From Planobispora longispora (GTDB lineage Bacteria; Actinomycetota; Actinomycetes; Streptosporangiales; Streptosporangiaceae), in the NCBI RefSeq assembly GCF_016863135.1, contig NZ_BOOH01000062.1, positions 1 through 64,000 on the forward strand: a stretch of DNA of 64,000 nt. The letters run 5' to 3'. Below the pieces are notes generated by a model, which was given only the letters and a program-made list of their open reading frames with translations, was not told the DNA's origin and made no database searches. The stretch's first letter is position 1; each line of letters opens with the position of its first letter. The position numbers and the translations under genes were made by a program. Below, piece by piece: positions 24,619 to 34,000 of the stretch.

Positions 24619-25262
24619 GACTCGATCCGGACGCCGGGCGTGATCTCCTCCAGCAGCGCGGCCAGCTCGCTCCCGGCCGCCCGCAGCTCCTCCGGGGACA
24701 TCGGCGCCAGCCGCTCCAGCAGGAACAGCGCGTCCACGGTCTCCTCGGTGATCCGGGTCCGCACGCACTGCCGCCAGTTCCACCTGCGGCAGGTGACGCC
24801 GCGGTCGTCCCGCCAGACGACCTCGCCGATCTCGGGGTGATCGATCGCGGGCTCGCCCTTCTCGATCACGTCGAAGGGTTCGTCCCCGGCCGCCCGGACC
24901 AGCCTGGCCGTCCCCTCGTAGTGGGCCAGGTCCTCGCCGCCGATCGGCAGCCCGTGCCGGACGCTGATCGTGTTGTAGGCGTCGACCACCAGGTTGATCT
25001 CCGGCAGCGGCATCCGCCGCACCAGCGCGTCCACCGAGGGCCTGGTCCGCTGCGGCTTGGCGCCGAAGGACCGGTAGGCCTCCCGCCACGCCTCGACCTT
25101 CGGATCCTCGGCCGTCACCGCGTCCTGCGCCGCCGCCGCCAGCCAGGCGCGGGACCGGTCGTCGGTGGGGCCGTTGCGCAGGCCGTACGCGCCCACGGCG
25201 AGCACGGCGAAGTCCGGCCGCAGTTCGGCGACGGCGGGGTCGATCCAGATGTCCTCGATCAC
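24597..25262 (-). CDS. B3/B4 (PheRS beta-like) domain protein
   Basis: This 221-residue soluble protein matches the free-standing B3/4 domain found in phenylalanyl-tRNA synthetase beta subunits. Conserved features are the segment RPSVDALVRRM (about 75-85), INLVVDAYNTISVRHGLPIGGEDL and a late VVWRDDRGVTCRRWNWRQC stretch. Stand-alone members are thought to edit mischarged tRNA or bind amino acids; no reaction is proven. It begins at ATG 25262, ten bases after the end of the upstream membrane-protein gene on the same strand, suggesting a small operon. Confidence 0.85.
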   Translation of the reverse strand: MIEDIWIDPAVAELRPDFAVLAVGAYGLRNGPTDDRSRAWLAAAAQDAVTAEDPKVEAWREAYRSFGAKPQRTRPSVDALVRRMPLPEINLVVDAYNTISVRHGLPIGGEDLAHYEGTARLVRAAGDEPFDVIEKGEPAIDHPEIGEVVWRDDRGVTCRRWNWRQCVRTRITEETVDALFLLERLAPMSPEELRAAGSELAALLEEITPGVRIESRLVGPA

Positions 25263-25272
25263 GGGTGCCAGT

Positions 25273-25716
25273 TTATGGCTCCCGCGGGCCGGCGAGGCGG
25301 CGTGCCGCGTACTGCGCGAGCCACCCGTGGGCCGCCACCGTCACCGCGAACGCCACGATCACCCCTGCGATGACCGCCAGCCGGCTCTCGTCCGCCAGCA
25401 GCAGCACCTTGGCGTCGCTGAGGCCGGTTCGCGCGGAGCCCCATCCGGTCACGGCCGTCGTCGCCCACCGTCCCGCGTGCCTGATCGCGGGACGGGCGGC
25501 CGCGGTCGCGGCGGCCGGTACGGCGAGCACGGTGAAGACGATGAGAACCCCCGCCGTTCCCCCCGCCGAGAAGGAGGTCGGCATGCCGGCGGCGAACAGG
25601 ATTCCGCTCATCAGCAGCCGGGCCACGACGCCGACGACCACTCCCGCGACCAGCGCCCCGCCCAGCACGGCCGCGATCAGCCGTACGGTTCTGCGGAGCT
25701 GCTTGCTTTCCTGCAT
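25273..25716 (-). CDS. Small membrane protein of unknown function
   Basis: I do not recognise a family for this 147-residue protein. Three hydrophobic segments are visible: about 12-35 (LIAAVLGGALVAGVVVGVVA), 50-70 (GVLIVFTVLAVPAAATAAA) and 112-130 (LAVIAGVIVAFAVTVAAHG). The N-terminus is basic. The ATG at 25716 is preceded by an AGGGGG stretch. It is probably the first gene of a pair with the B3/4 protein. Confidence 0.6.
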   Translation of the reverse strand: MQESKQLRRTVRLIAAVLGGALVAGVVVGVVARLLMSGILFAAGMPTSFSAGGTAGVLIVFTVLAVPAAATAAARPAIRHAGRWATTAVTGWGSARTGLSDAKVLLLADESRLAVIAGVIVAFAVTVAAHGWLAQYAARRLAGPREP

Positions 25717-25824
25717 GAAATCCCCCTGATTGTCACTAAAAGGGGGTTATAGAGGTCTATGTCCATCCAGAGCAACAGCGGAAGCACCCCGGGACCCACT
25801 CGTTACCCCGAGCCGGGAAAGAGC

Positions 25825-25855
25825 AGGGCGGCCGCCGGAGGAATGCGGCCGCCCT
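25825..25855 (-). terminator. Terminator of the GH9 cellulase gene
   Basis: A perfect 11-bp stem (AGGGCGGCCGC / GCGGCCGCCCT) has a nine-base loop and CTTTC beyond it on the minus strand. It lies 37 bp past the cellulase stop codon. Confidence 0.75.
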
Positions 25856-25892
25856 GGTCGGGGGGGTGACGGCGGGGTGCGCCGTCACGGGC

Positions 25893-28433
25893 TCAGCGGC
25901 AGAGGGCGCCGTTGAGGAGGAAGCGCTCCGGCTTGGGGTTGGGGCCGGAGGAGTCGGCCCCGAGGAAGCCGAAGGTGACCGATTCACCGGGCTCGATGAC
26001 GCGGTTCCAGCGCAGGTTCTTCGCGGTGACGGTCGCGCCGTCCTGGGACAGCTCGGTGTTCCAGTGCCGGCGCACCTTCTGCCCGCCGAGGAAGGCCCAC
26101 TTCAGCGTCCAGCCCTCGACGGCCTTCTTCCCGGTGTTGGTGATGGTGACCTGGGTGTTGAACCCGTCAGGCCACTGGCCGTGGTTGGTGTAGGTGATCT
26201 TGCAGTCGTCCGCCGGCGCGGGGTCGGCGAGGAAGGACGCGATCCAGGACAGCGGGGAGTTCCAGTTGATGGTCAGCTCGTTGGTGGACCACGACTCGAT
26301 GTCGTCGATGTAGCAGAACTGGGGCTTGCAGCCGCGGAGCTTGGCCTGGGCCACCGGGTCCTGGATGGCGGAGTTGGGGCCGCCGGACAGGGTGCCCCTC
26401 GGCGGGTTCGGCAGGGACGGGTCGAGCTGGCGGGCGTACCAGCGGCTGTGCTGGTTCTTGGACGCCACCTCGCCGTAGCCGGTCACGTAGGACTGGTTGA
26501 GCGCGTTGCGGCCGAGGATGTAGTCCATGCCCTCCAGCACGCCGTCGCGGTACTCGGCCCGGCCGCTGATGTCGTGGGCCACCGCCATCACGACCATGTT
26601 GTTCAGGATCAGGTTGTTGGAGCCCCAGTCGAAGTCCGGCGGGTTGTACGGCAGGCCGTACGCGTGGGCCTTCTGGATCGCCAGGTACTTGTCCGCGCCC
26701 TCCAGCACGGACTGCCGCACCCGGGCCCGGTCGGGCAGGGCGTTGGGTACGGTGGCGAGCTGGATCCGGCCGAGCTGGGCGGTGTTGCCCCAGTCGAAGC
26801 CCCGCTCGCGCCAGATGTCGGCGGTGTGGTGCGGGGAGGCCAGGACGTAGTCCCTGAACTCCTTCTCGCCGGTGGTGATGTAGAGCTCGGCGGCGGCCCA
26901 GTAGAACTCGTCGGTCACGTCGCCGTCGGGGTAGGCGCCGCCGCCGACGCCGTCGGCCGGGTCGGCGTAGCGCGCCGGGTCGGCCTCGGCCGCCGCCCAC
27001 GCCTTCCTGGCCGCGGCCAGGTTCCGCTTGGCGAACTCGGGGTCGTACGGCGCGAACAGCCGGGCCGCCTGGGCGGCGGTGGCGGCCAGGTTGAGGGTGG
27101 CGGCGGTGGACGGCGGGTGCAGCTCGCGCTTCTGCGGGTCGAGGTGCGGCATGAGCGGCAGGCCGGTCCACGCGGCGTCATGGATCTTGTGGTGGGCCAT
27201 CCCGGCGTGCGGCTTGCCGTCGGGGACCTGCATGCTCAGCAGGAACTCCTGCTCCCAGCGGGCCTCGTCGAGGATGTCGGGCACGCCGTTGCCGCTCTCG
27301 GGGATGTTCAGCTCCCCGTCTTTGTGCGTGCCGTCGGCCTTGACGCGCTCGAAGGTGGACATGATCTGATGGACGGAGATGCCGCCGTTGACGACGTACT
27401 TGCCGTGGTCGCCCGCGTCGTACCAGCCGCCCTTGACGTTGAGCGTGTAGTCGCAGACGCCGGGCTGGCAGGGCACCTCGACGTCACCCTGGTTGGGCGC
27501 GATCCCGGCGTGCCCGGCGGGCCTGCCGTACCCGGGGCGCAGGCTGTCGAGGATCTCGATGCCGCTGCGCTGGGTGTAGTAGAACTTCAGCGCGTCGGTC
27601 CTGAGCTCGTCGTAGAGGTCGGCGCCGATGTCGAAGGGACGGCTGGTCTCGCCGTCGGCGGTGAGCGTGTACCCGGTCCCGGGGGTCTTGACCGAGCCGA
27701 AGTCGATCGTGTGCACGTTCTGGCCGGAGCTGGCGTCCACGCCGCGCGGGACGGTCTCGCCCTCGGCGACGGTCCGCCCGTCGCGCTCCAGCTTCCAGGC
27801 CACGGGCTCGGTCTTCTCGGTGACCACGGTGGCGTTCTTCGGGCCGGTCGGCAGGTAGCCGACCATGTTCACCCGGACGCGGGGGCCGGTGTCGGGGACG
27901 TAGACGTCGGGATCGGCGCCCCCCTTGAGGGAGACGTTGTCCACGCAGAACCTCCAGGGAGTCGCGCTCCCGCCGACCTGGAAGGCCACCTGGGCGTTCG
28001 GCAGGTCCACGGGAGAGGTGAAGGTGTACGAGTAATCGTTGCCGGACACGCTCAGCTCGGGGTTGACGGCGAGGAACTGGGTCCAGGGATCCACCGGGAG
28101 CTGGATCAGCGCCTTGACGACCCGGCCGGGGTTCGCGACGCCGAAGAAGGAGAACTCGTAGGTCTCGTCCTTGACCAGGGCGATGTCGTTCTGGCCGACG
28201 ATGACGTCCCAGGGGTTGGCGGTGCCGCCGGGGATGTCGGCGCAGAGCCGTCCTTCGGCGACTTCCAGGGTGGTGTTGGCGGTGCTCCACCAGGGAGCCG
28301 TACCGGTGTCGAAGGTGCCGTTGACGATCTGCTCGGGGCCGTCGGCGGCGGCCGAGGAGGGGGTCAGCATGACCACGCCGGCGGAGACGGCGGTGGCCAC
28401 GGTCAGGGTGAGCCAGGTGGGGGGTCTGATCAC
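25893..28433 (-). CDS. Secreted GH9 cellulase with CBM4/9, Ig-like and CBM2 domains
   Basis: The 846-residue exported glycoside hydrolase cleaves beta-1,4-glucan. Domains in order are: signal peptide (about 1-30), CBM4/9 (about 33-172, [11 protein letters not shown]...CVDNVSL), Ig-like CelD_N (about 185-272, [14 protein letters not shown]), GH9 catalytic domain (about 275-735) and C-terminal CBM2 (about 743-846, with the CKITY...ALC disulfide pair). Catalytic residues are visible: Asp339/Asp342 in YDAGDHGKY and Glu719 in STNELTINW. The order resembles Thermobifida Cel9B-type enzymes. I chose GTG 28433 (AAGGA upstream) over the longer reading from 28478, which would run through the operator at 28464-28477. 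Confidence 0.95.
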   Translation of the reverse strand: MIRPPTWLTLTVATAVSAGVVMLTPSSAAADGPEQIVNGTFDTGTAPWWSTANTTLEVAEGRLCADIPGGTANPWDVIVGQNDIALVKDETYEFSFFGVANPGRVVKALIQLPVDPWTQFLAVNPELSVSGNDYSYTFTSPVDLPNAQVAFQVGGSATPWRFCVDNVSLKGGADPDVYVPDTGPRVRVNMVGYLPTGPKNATVVTEKTEPVAWKLERDGRTVAEGETVPRGVDASSGQNVHTIDFGSVKTPGTGYTLTADGETSRPFDIGADLYDELRTDALKFYYTQRSGIEILDSLRPGYGRPAGHAGIAPNQGDVEVPCQPGVCDYTLNVKGGWYDAGDHGKYVVNGGISVHQIMSTFERVKADGTHKDGELNIPESGNGVPDILDEARWEQEFLLSMQVPDGKPHAGMAHHKIHDAAWTGLPLMPHLDPQKRELHPPSTAATLNLAATAAQAARLFAPYDPEFAKRNLAAARKAWAAAEADPARYADPADGVGGGAYPDGDVTDEFYWAAAELYITTGEKEFRDYVLASPHHTADIWRERGFDWGNTAQLGRIQLATVPNALPDRARVRQSVLEGADKYLAIQKAHAYGLPYNPPDFDWGSNNLILNNMVVMAVAHDISGRAEYRDGVLEGMDYILGRNALNQSYVTGYGEVASKNQHSRWYARQLDPSLPNPPRGTLSGGPNSAIQDPVAQAKLRGCKPQFCYIDDIESWSTNELTINWNSPLSWIASFLADPAPADDCKITYTNHGQWPDGFNTQVTITNTGKKAVEGWTLKWAFLGGQKVRRHWNTELSQDGATVTAKNLRWNRVIEPGESVTFGFLGADSSGPNPKPERFLLNGALCR

Positions 28434-28463
28434 GGGGGATTCCTTCGGGGTGACACGACCGCG

Positions 28464-28477
28464 TGGGAGCGCTCCCA
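28464..28477. promoter_or_regulatory. CelR/CebR-type operator
   Basis: TGGGAGCGCTCCCA is an exact match to the 14-bp palindrome bound by CelR, the LacI-family cellobiose-responsive repressor of Thermobifida cellulase genes (CebR in Streptomyces). It sits 31 bp upstream of the GH9 start, so cellobiose induction is the expected control. No celR gene lies in this window. Confidence 0.93.
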
Positions 28478-28704
28478 CTGAGAGGATTCGTCGATTGTTC
28501 CCAGCGCGCCGTCCCCCGTCAACGGGCCGGTCGCCGAGCGCGGGGGCCGACCGGCCCGGTGTCCGATTTGTCGGATGAAACTTTCACGCACCCGCCTGCC
28601 GGTCTCCTCTTTTCTCCTGTTCATTGCCGACAGCGGACCCGGCCCTTGGCTGCCGTTCCCGGCCAGCGGGCAGAGAGAGTCAAGACGGAAAGGGGAGGCG
28701 GCCG

Positions 28705-30387
28705 ATGCTGGGCGCGGAATGGGAAGCGGCGCTGGTGGAGCTCCTCGACCGCGTCTCGGCGACGGTCGCCGCGAGCGACGATCCGGAATTCGCGGCCCGG
28801 GCGGCGCTGGAGGCGGTGTGCGAGACGATCGGCTGGCCGGTCGGCCACCTCTACGTGCCGGAGGACGCCGGCGGCCGGTTCGTCTCGTCGGGGATCTGGG
28901 CGGGAGAGGCCGAGGAGTTCCCGGCCCTGCGCGAGGCGACCGCCCTGACCGCGATCCCCTTCGGAGCGGACCTCGTCGGCCGGGCGGCGGAGGCCGGCCG
29001 CCCGCTGTGGTCGCGGGACGCCGGCCGCGATCCGGCCTTCGCGCGTGCCCGGCGGGGCGCGGACCTGGGCGTCGGGGCGGTGCTGGCGCTCCCGGTCGTG
29101 ACCGCCGACGGTGTGGCCGGCGTGCTGGAGTTCTTCTCGCGTGAGGAGGGAGAGCCGGACGCCTCCCTGGTGCGGGCGATGGCCGCCCTCGGCCGGCAAC
29201 TGGGCCAGCTGGTCGACCGGTGGCGCGCCCAGCGGGAGATGGAGCGCACCCGGCGCCGGATGGAACGGCTCATCGAGACCTCGGTGGAGGCGTTCGTGGC
29301 CATCGACGCCGAAGGGCGCGTCATCGGGTGGAACGCCGGAGCCGAGCGCATGTTCGGGCTCCCGCGCGAGCAGGCCGTCGGGCGGCTGATGAACCAGATG
29401 ATCGTGCCGCCCCGCTACCGGGAGGCCGACCAGGCGGGCCGGGACCGGTTCCTGGCCACCGGGCGGTCGCGGGTGCTGGGGCGGCGCCTGGAGCTGACCG
29501 CGCTGCGCGCGGACGGCAGCGAGTTCCCCGTCGAGCTGGTCGTCTGGGCCAACCGCAACGGCGGCGCCTGGACGTTCAACGCCTTCGTCCACGACGTCAC
29601 CGACCGCCACCAGGCCGAACGGGCGCTGAGGGAGGCCCACGTCCAGAAACAGGTCACCGTCGCCCGGCTGGAGGAGCTGAGCCGGGCGCAGGACGACTTC
29701 GTCTCCACCGTCAGCCACGAACTGCGCACCCCGCTGACCACCATCGTCGGATACCTGGAGATCCTCGCCGAGAACGACGAGCTGTCCGCCGACGAGCGCG
29801 ACCGGATGGTGGGCACCATGAGCCACAACGCGATGCGGCTGCAGAAGCTGATCGAGGACCTGCTGGCGGTCAGCACCATCACCGCCGACCGGCTCGCCCT
29901 CGACCCCGCCCCGGTGACGATGGGCGAGATCCTTCAGGACGCGGTCCGGGCGACCGCCGCCGAGACCTCGTGCGGGTCGCATCCGGTCCAGGTTCACGTC
30001 GACCCCGGCGTCCCCCGCGTCCACGCCGACCGCCGCCTGCTGGTGCAGGCGGTGAGCGCGATGGTGTCGAACGCGGCCAAGTTCTCCGCGACCGGAGCGC
30101 CGATCGTCGCGCGCGCCTTCGGTTCCGGGACGAGCACGTCGATCGAGGTCGTCGACCGGGGCGCCGGCATCGCCCCCGAGGAACTGCCGTACGTGTTCGA
30201 CCGGTTCGCCCGTACCCGCTCCAGCCGGGACGGAGCGGTCCAGGGCATCGGGCTGGGGCTGACCATCGCCAAGGCCATCGCCGAGGCCCACGGCGGCGCC
30301 GTCACCGCCGTCAGCGTCCCGGGCGAGGGTTCGACCTTCACCCTCACCCTGCCCGTCCCGGACACGACCGCCCCTCGCGAGGGGTGA
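28705..30387 (+). CDS. Sensor histidine kinase (GAF-PAS-HisKA-HATPase)
   Basis: The 560-residue soluble kinase has an N-terminal GAF domain (about 20-165), a PAS domain (about 190-300, SVEAFVAIDAEGRVIGWN...), a HisKA dimer-phosphoacceptor with the H-box TVSHELRTPLT, and an HATPase domain with N-box MVSNAAKF, VVDRGAGI and GIGLGLTIAK. No transmembrane segment is seen, so it senses an intracellular signal. The ATG at 28705 follows GGGGAGG. No response regulator gene is adjacent, making it an orphan kinase. It ends six bases before the convergent glutathione-transferase-like gene. Confidence 0.92.
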   Translation: MLGAEWEAALVELLDRVSATVAASDDPEFAARAALEAVCETIGWPVGHLYVPEDAGGRFVSSGIWAGEAEEFPALREATALTAIPFGADLVGRAAEAGRPLWSRDAGRDPAFARARRGADLGVGAVLALPVVTADGVAGVLEFFSREEGEPDASLVRAMAALGRQLGQLVDRWRAQREMERTRRRMERLIETSVEAFVAIDAEGRVIGWNAGAERMFGLPREQAVGRLMNQMIVPPRYREADQAGRDRFLATGRSRVLGRRLELTALRADGSEFPVELVVWANRNGGAWTFNAFVHDVTDRHQAERALREAHVQKQVTVARLEELSRAQDDFVSTVSHELRTPLTTIVGYLEILAENDELSADERDRMVGTMSHNAMRLQKLIEDLLAVSTITADRLALDPAPVTMGEILQDAVRATAAETSCGSHPVQVHVDPGVPRVHADRRLLVQAVSAMVSNAAKFSATGAPIVARAFGSGTSTSIEVVDRGAGIAPEELPYVFDRFARTRSSRDGAVQGIGLGLTIAKAIAEAHGGAVTAVSVPGEGSTFTLTLPVPDTTAPREG

Positions 30388-30393
30388 GCCGGT

Positions 30394-31290
30394 TCAGGAA
30401 GCGGCGGTCCAGTCGATCTCCGGGCCCTTCGGGACGATCCGCGTCGGGTTGATGTTCGTCTGGGTGATGAAGTAGTGCCGCTTGATCTGGTCGAAGTCGG
30501 TGGTGTCGCGGAAGGCGGGGATCGCGTGGAGGCGGCGGGCGTAGGCCCACAGCGCCGGATAGTCGACCAGGCGGCGGATCGCGCACTTGAAGTGCGAGTG
30601 GTAGACCGCGTCGAACCGGGCGAGGGTGGTGTAGATCCTGACGTCGCTCTCGGTGAGCGCGTCACCGTGCAGGTAGGTCCGGGTGGCGAGCCGCTCCTCC
30701 AGCGTGCCGAGCGTCTCGAAGACCTTGACGACCGCCTCGTCGTAGGCCTCCTGCGAGGTGGCGAAGCCGGCCTTGTAGACGCCGTTGTTGAGCCCGTGGT
30801 AGATCACGTCGTTCAGCGCGTCGATCTCCTCGCGGAGCGCGGCGGGATAGAGGTCGGGGGCGCCCTCGGCGTGCCAGGGGGCGAAGGCGGTCTCCATGGT
30901 GAGCGTGATCTGGAAGTAGTCGTTGGTGGCCAGGCGCCCGGCGGTGCGGTCCCAGACGCAGGGCACGGTGTAGCGGCCCTGGAAGCCCGCCTCGGTCGCG
31001 TGGTAGAGCTCCGAGAGGTACTCGACGCCGGTGACCGGGTCGCCGCCGGGGATCCGCCAGCCCTTCTCGTCCCTGATCGGGTCCACGATCGTCACGCCGA
31101 TCACGTCCTGGAGCCCGAGCAGCTCGCGGACGATGAGCGAGCGCTGGGCCCACGGGCAGGCGTAGGAGGCGTAGAGCTGATAGCGGCCCGGCTCGGGCGG
31201 GTGCTCGCCGCCCTCCTCGATCCGGGCGGTGAACCGGTTGGGCTGGCGGACGAAGCGCCCGTCGCCCGCGATCTCGTTTCCCAGCTTCAT
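30394..31290 (-). CDS. Xi-class glutathione-transferase-like (glutathionyl-hydroquinone reductase family)
   Basis: The 298-residue soluble protein matches the YqjG/ECM4 family. The thioredoxin-like half has the catalytic motif SYACPWAQRS (Cys near residue 44) and a helical C-terminal half contains TYLHGDALTESDVRIYTTL. In proteobacteria these enzymes reduce glutathionyl-hydroquinones. Actinomycetes make mycothiol instead, so the physiological thiol here is probably mycothiol or free thiol; that is inference. The ATG at 31290 has GGTGAGG upstream. It is divergent from the MBL gene and convergent with the histidine kinase. Confidence 0.88.
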   Translation of the reverse strand: MKLGNEIAGDGRFVRQPNRFTARIEEGGEHPPEPGRYQLYASYACPWAQRSLIVRELLGLQDVIGVTIVDPIRDEKGWRIPGGDPVTGVEYLSELYHATEAGFQGRYTVPCVWDRTAGRLATNDYFQITLTMETAFAPWHAEGAPDLYPAALREEIDALNDVIYHGLNNGVYKAGFATSQEAYDEAVVKVFETLGTLEERLATRTYLHGDALTESDVRIYTTLARFDAVYHSHFKCAIRRLVDYPALWAYARRLHAIPAFRDTTDFDQIKRHYFITQTNINPTRIVPKGPEIDWTAAS

Positions 31291-31357
31291 GGCCTCACCG
31301 TACGACGCCCGGCTGCGATCCCGCCGTCCCGTGCGGGGGCCGTACGGCGCCCCCGAG

Positions 31358-31371
31358 TAGAACATAATTCG
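31358..31371 (+). promoter_or_regulatory. TAGAAC-N3-ATTC motif before MBL gene
   Basis: TAGAACATAATTCG shares TAGAAC-N3-ATTC with the site before the SDR gene (35291-35304). It resembles a KstR half-site with altered spacing. It lies 42 bp upstream of the MBL start. Confidence 0.35.
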
Positions 31372-31412
31372 GTGCAGGGGGCAGAATCGGGGGCGTCGAA
31401 GGGAGATCGGGG

Positions 31413-32465
31413 ATGAGTGTGGTGACGCCGGCCAGCGAGGCGCAGCGAGAGGCGTGGCGGAGCGGAGGGTTCCCGGAGGTGGAACGGGTCCGGCCGGGAC
31501 TGTGGTCGATCCCGGTGCCGCTGCCCGCCATCCCGCTGCGCTACGTGCTGGTCTACGCCCTCGAACTGCCCGACGGGGTGGCGATCGTCGACGCCGGCTG
31601 GAACACCGACGAGGCGTACGACGCGCTGGCCGCCGGCCTGAAGGTCGCCGGATTCGAGATGACCGACGTCAAGGCGGTCCTGGTCACCCACATCCACCCC
31701 GACCACTACGGGCTCGCCGGGCGGATCCGCGAGGTGTCCGGAGCCTGGATCGGACTGCACCCGGCGGACTCCCGCCTGCTGCGCGACCGCTACGACGACG
31801 ACGCGGTGGACACCCTGGTGGCGCAGGAGCGCACGCTGCTGTTGCGGTCGGGCGTGCCGCAGGCGACGCTGGACGAGCTGGCCGGGGCCTCGATGATGAT
31901 CCGGCACTACGTGACCATGGCCAAGCCCGACCGGCTGATCGAGGACGGCGACCGCCTCGGCCTGCCCGGCTGGGACCTCCAGGCGATCTGGACGCCCGGA
32001 CACTCCCCGGGTCACCTCTGCTTCGTCGAGCGGGAGCGGCGGCTGCTGTTCTCCGGCGACCACGTGCTCGCGAAGATCACTCCGATCGTGGCGGTGCACC
32101 CGCAGTCCGCGCCCAACCCGCTGGCCGACTACCTCGACGCGCTGGCGGCGGTGCGGAAGTTCGACGTGGAGGAGGTGCTGCCCGCGCACGAGTACCGGTT
32201 CCTGGAGCTGGCCGAGCGGGTGGACCACGTGATGGCCCACCACGAGGAGCGGCTGGCCGAGATCGAGGCGGCGGTCGCCGCGGCCGGCGGGATCACCTGC
32301 TGGGACACCGCGACCGGGCTGACGTGGTCGCGTCCCTGGGAGACGATCCCGTCGTTCATGCGCCGGGCGGCCAACAACGAGACCCTGGCCCACCTGGTCT
32401 GGCTGGAGGCCCGTGACCGCCTGCGCCGCGTCCCCGGCGAGCCCGACCTCTGGTACCCGGCCTGA
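31413..32465 (+). CDS. MBL-fold metallohydrolase
   Basis: The 350-residue cytoplasmic metallo-beta-lactamase-fold hydrolase has the metal motif THIHPDHYG (about 90-98), the later metal His in TPGHSPGHL and Asp in FSGDHVL, and AHEY. The C-terminal about 70 residues form a winged-helix-like tail (ITCWDTATGLTWSRPW...). Such proteins often hydrolyse thioesters, lactones or glutathione-type adducts. A paralog lies at 58414-59433 beside the steroid genes. It starts at ATG 31413 behind GGGAGATCGGGG. The substrate is unknown. Confidence 0.88.
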   Translation: MSVVTPASEAQREAWRSGGFPEVERVRPGLWSIPVPLPAIPLRYVLVYALELPDGVAIVDAGWNTDEAYDALAAGLKVAGFEMTDVKAVLVTHIHPDHYGLAGRIREVSGAWIGLHPADSRLLRDRYDDDAVDTLVAQERTLLLRSGVPQATLDELAGASMMIRHYVTMAKPDRLIEDGDRLGLPGWDLQAIWTPGHSPGHLCFVERERRLLFSGDHVLAKITPIVAVHPQSAPNPLADYLDALAAVRKFDVEEVLPAHEYRFLELAERVDHVMAHHEERLAEIEAAVAAAGGITCWDTATGLTWSRPWETIPSFMRRAANNETLAHLVWLEARDRLRRVPGEPDLWYPA

Positions 32466-32507
32466 CCCGGTGACCGGGACGGCGCAGCCGGTGCGGGGCG
32501 GCGCCCG

Positions 32508-32559
32508 GCGTGACACGGTTCCCGGCGTGAGGCGCTGCCGGGCGTGACACGGTTCCCGG
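32508..32559 (+). repeat. 18-bp direct repeat
   Basis: GCGTGACACGGTTCCCGG occurs at 32508-32525 and again at 32542-32559 (34-bp period), between the MBL gene and the second histidine kinase gene. Role unknown. Confidence 0.8.
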
Positions 32560-32734
32560 TGTGATCCTCGAGGGCTCTCCCGCCGCCTCGCGGACACACC
32601 GGGGGACGCGCCGGAGAACGGGAGCCCTCTGGCATACCCTGTCCCTGAGCTGGCATGTCGTGGGGAGCACGCCCGCTGACGCCGGTCGGGGGTCCCGGCG
32701 CCGGACGAGCGCCGGGAGAACGAGGGGAGGCGCG

Positions 32735-33979
32735 ATGGCGGGGATGCCGATACCCTCCGACGAGGCGGAGCGGCTGCACGATCTGGAGGAGCTGGAAGCG
32801 CTTGAGCTCCCGGTGGAACCCGACTTCGAGGCCATCGCGCTGCTGGCCGCGCACCTCTGCGACGTCCCGATCGCGCTGGTCAACCTGATCGACGCCACCC
32901 ACCAGCACTTCCGCGGCCGGGCGGGCGTCACCTGGACCAGCGCCGACCGTGAGAGCGGATACTGCAAGTACACCGTCTGCGGAAGCGACCTGCTGGAGAT
33001 CCACGACATCCTCGCCGACGAGCGCTACCGCGACGAGGCCGTGGCCGCGGGCGAGCCGTACGTCCGCTACTACGCGGGCGTGCCGCTGCTCAGCAGCCGC
33101 GGGCACGCCCTGGGCACCGTGTGCGTGCTGGACCACCGCCCGCGCCGGTTGACCTCCGACCAGCGCGCGACCCTGTTCGCCCTCGCCCGCAGCGTCACCA
33201 CGCTGCTGGAGCTCCACCACCACGCCCGCCGCACCGGCCGGGCCATCCCGCGCCTGCGCGAGCTGGAAAGGCTCAAGGAGCAGTTCCTGACCAGCATCAA
33301 CCACGAGCTGCGCACCCCGATGACCTCGATCCGCAGCGCCCTGCAGCTCCTGCAGGAGGGCGGGCTCGACGAGGAGACCGAGCGCCGGTTCCTGGCGGTG
33401 ATGGAGCGCAACAACGAGCGTCTGATGGTGCTGCTGGACGAGCTGCTCCTGCTGGCCAGCCTCAACGCCGGGACCGCCGCCTTCGCTCCGGAGCGGATCG
33501 ACCTCTCCGAGGTCGTCCGCCGGGTGGTGGGCGAGGTCGCCGAACGGGCGGAGCAGAAGGAGCACGCCGTGCGCCTGAACGCGTCGCCGGGGGTGGAGGT
33601 CCGGGGCGACGCCGGGTACCTCGGGATCGCGCTGCGGCACGTGCTGGACAACGCGATCAAGTTCACCCCGTCCGGTGGTGTGATCGATGTCAGGGTCGCC
33701 GCCGAGCCGGAGCCCGTGGTGGAGATCCGCGACACGGGGACGGGCATCGAGGCCCGGGACCTGCCCCACGTCCTGGAGGACTTCTACCGTGCCTCGGAGA
33801 TGGAGGAGCAGGCCGTCGCGGGCACCGGGGTGGGGCTGGCCATCGCCGAAAAGATCGTCAAGTTGCACGGGGGCGCCGTGCGGCTGGAGAGCGAGCCGGG
33901 CGAGGGGACCTGCGTGCGGCTCTCCTTCCCGAACCCGGACCGGGATCCGGGCCCCGCCCGGAGGGGAACCGTCCGCTGA
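32735..33979 (+). CDS. Sensor histidine kinase (GAF-HisKA-HATPase)
   Basis: The 414-residue soluble kinase has an N-terminal GAF domain (about 25-165, with the Cys-containing YCKYTVCGSDLLEI typical of this GAF group). A HisKA H-box (SINHELRTPMTSI) and HATPase motifs HVLDNAIKFTP, IRDTGTGI and GTGVGLAIAEKI follow. The ATG at 32735 follows GGGGAGG. It is an orphan without an adjacent response regulator, like the other kinase 4 kb upstream. It is convergent with the dehydrogenase at 34001. Confidence 0.92.
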   Translation: MAGMPIPSDEAERLHDLEELEALELPVEPDFEAIALLAAHLCDVPIALVNLIDATHQHFRGRAGVTWTSADRESGYCKYTVCGSDLLEIHDILADERYRDEAVAAGEPYVRYYAGVPLLSSRGHALGTVCVLDHRPRRLTSDQRATLFALARSVTTLLELHHHARRTGRAIPRLRELERLKEQFLTSINHELRTPMTSIRSALQLLQEGGLDEETERRFLAVMERNNERLMVLLDELLLLASLNAGTAAFAPERIDLSEVVRRVVGEVAERAEQKEHAVRLNASPGVEVRGDAGYLGIALRHVLDNAIKFTPSGGVIDVRVAAEPEPVVEIRDTGTGIEARDLPHVLEDFYRASEMEEQAVAGTGVGLAIAEKIVKLHGGAVRLESEPGEGTCVRLSFPNPDRDPGPARRGTVR

Positions 33980-34000
33980 ACGCGCCCCCCCGGTTCCGGC

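Noticed and set aside
20290-24840. A 1516-codon open frame on the plus strand
   Set aside because: It is exactly antisense to kgd, has no ribosome-binding site or recognisable domain, and is a usual by-product of GC-rich third positions.
25866-28481. An 871-codon plus-strand frame opposite the cellulase
   Set aside because: It is antisense to a gene with clear GH9 and CBM domains, with no homology features of its own.
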